Position numbers and translations under genes: made by a program. Shown in pieces: positions 62,963-64,000 of a stretch of 64,000 nt of DNA. The notes under the pieces are model-generated. The model searched no databases and had not been told where the DNA came from. It was given only the letters and a program-made list of their open reading frames with translations. Positions within the stretch are counted from its first letter, which is position 1, and each line of letters begins with the position of its first letter. Origin of the DNA: Scylla paramamosain (lineage: Eukaryota > Arthropoda > Malacostraca > Decapoda > Portunidae); assembly GCF_035594125.1 (NCBI RefSeq), contig NC_087158.1, positions 6,064,501 to 6,128,500 on the forward strand, in the 5' to 3' direction.

Positions 62963-64000
62963 TATGAAGATAAATTTTAAAAAATCCTATTTTTTATTTA
63001 TTTATTTATTTATTTTTCTCAATAAAGAGTGTTATTTGTGGGATTTACCTTTTTGGTACTTAAGGTTATTAAAAACACTCATAATAATAAGTAATGTCCT
63101 TTCGTTTCCCAAACATAAGGTTCCTTGCATGTATTTAAGCGTTTTTATAGATAACGTGATGAAAAATACTCAAAATTCAAGGTTTTGGTAATCTTATTCT
63201 GTTTCTCCATAGAGTGTTTTGCATGCGTTTTAGCAGTTTTGTATACAAGGAGCTCATAAACACTTGAAGGCAAGTTCTTGGTAAAAAATGGTTTTATTCC
63301 AATGTAATGTGATTGTCCTGCTTTTAAGAGCTTTATTACCTATCACGTTGAGAAACATTCAAAGATACTTTTCTTATAAAGTCATTTTTTTTCCCCACAA
63401 AGCTATTTTCGCATGTAATTTGGTGTTTTTGGTAACTATGAATGTGAAAAGCACTCAAAATACACTCATTTAGTAAGGTTGTTCTGTTTCTCAATTAAGA
63501 ATGTTATTTGTGTGTTTCAGCATTTTGGTATCTAAGAAATCTCTCCATATACACGAGTTTTTGCGTTGTTTGCTTTGTGGTTCTTTTGAAGTATAAAATG
63601 CTCATTATACACTTTTCTTGCCATGTCCTTTCGTTTCCCAATATAGAGTGGTTTGCATCAATTTTCGCGTTTTTATAGATAAAAAAGCTCAAAAACACTC
63701 AAGATATACATTTTTGTTAACGTTTTTATATTTTTTGATATTGGTTAGTTTACATCCGTTTTAACGTTTTTCTACGTAAACCACTAAGAAGACAAGTTTT
63801 CAGTAACTTTTTTTTGGATTCCCATATAGAGTGAGATCCTTATTATTTATCGTTTTGGTGCCTAACTTGCTAAAAAACACACAAAACATAGATTTCTGGT
63901 AAGGTCGTTTAATTTCCTCATATTGGAGGCTTTGCATGCACTTTAGGGTTTGGTACATAAAAGTCCGAAAAAAAAAACTGAAATTAACTCTCCATATACA
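62963..64000 (-). repeat. Partial C unit (reverse) at window end
   Basis: Mirrors 48,985-50,022. The last ~12 bases (CTCCATATACA after ATTAACT) leave the expected M0 sequence and look like M5, so another joint may begin here. Too little is visible to be sure. Confidence 0.75.

Larger units (their letters stand above)
57900..63985 (-). repeat. Right arm of large inverted duplication
   Basis: Minus-strand units: D/F 57,393-58,415, C 58,416-59,407, C 59,408-60,509, B 60,510-61,638, C with joint 61,639-62,962, partial C 62,963-63,985. The order mirrors the left arm. Scattered substitutions and indels show the duplication is not recent or has diverged. Confidence 0.83.
1..64000. repeat. Nested higher-order tandem satellite array filling the window
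   Basis: Every stretch inspected aligns by eye to one ~1.1 kb unit, itself built of eleven ~85-104 bp related monomers. Anchor motifs (GGTACCGAGATGCC, AAAGTGCATGCAAAGCC, GAGTGTTTTTGATCATGTT, AAATACATGCAAAGAACC) recur in fixed order. Orientation is forward to about 56,005 except for seven short inverted segments, and reverse after that. The DNA is strongly A+T rich with A and T runs at each unit boundary. No stretch over 300 bases is free of the repeat. Such arrays are typical of eukaryotic heterochromatin; which chromosomal domain this is cannot be read from the sequence. Confidence 0.96.

Noticed and set aside
15..64000. Recurring peptide theme (SVFELVTYKKRENGCKAL-like) in many short frames, suggesting a protein family
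   Set aside because: The theme follows from the ~95 bp monomer read in a stop-poor frame. Frames do not continue across units, start codons are not shared, and both strands give equally long frames.
1..64000. CRISPR-like array from regularly spaced motifs
   Set aside because: The intervals between motifs are themselves related monomers, not unique spacers, and there are no cas genes. The architecture is that of a eukaryotic satellite.
1..64000. Bacterial, phage or organelle origin
   Set aside because: 64 kb without a coding gene, nested tandem repeats and long A/T tracts do not fit these genomes.

Overview
The whole 64 kb window is one AT-rich tandem satellite array. I found no credible protein-coding gene, rRNA, tRNA, CRISPR array, recognisable transposon or stretch of ordinary single-copy DNA. 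Open frames are short (longest 132 codons), scattered over both strands, and encode fragments of the same repeat again and again. An array like this points to nuclear heterochromatin of a eukaryote (centromeric, pericentromeric, subtelomeric or a knob). The sequence alone does not let me name the organism.

The array is nested on three levels. (1) The basic monomer is about 85-104 bp. It opens with a TACCAAAACGCTAAAA-like start, has an ATGCAAA centre and an ACATTACCAAAAA-like segment, and ends in a GAGTGTTTTTGAGC-like box. (2) Eleven diverged monomers, called M0 to M10 here, form a higher-order unit of about 1.05-1.12 kb. It starts at GGTACCGAGATGCC (often a KpnI site) and ends in an A-rich then T-rich tract. 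(3) Several recognisable unit types (A, B, C, D, E, F, G) follow each other in a recurring order and end with an inverted segment (I) of about 0.35-0.48 kb. This makes a super-repeat that is usually 6-8 kb. Seven I segments lie at 7497, 15481, 22888, 28937, 32522, 39469 and 46920.

Layout: 1-7971 is the incomplete super-repeat S0. Then come S1 (7972-15900), S2 (15901-23368), S3 (23369-29388), the shortened S4 (29389-32979), S5 (32980-39834), S6 (39835-47398) and S7 (47399-56004). At about 56,005 the array flips and stays in reverse orientation to the end of the window. The far part (about 57,900-63,985) is a diverged inverted copy of about 49,000-56,000. The two arms share private variants and a private deletion junction (50,948 and 62,041), with about 1.9 kb of differently derived reverse-oriented repeat between them.

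Within the array are signs of active rearrangement: deletion junctions between non-homologous monomers, short tandem duplications, and several near-perfect hairpins that look like template-switch (quasipalindrome) mutations because sister copies lack one arm. Unit-type letters and boundaries were assigned by eye; identity percentages, base composition and exact breakpoints were not computed.
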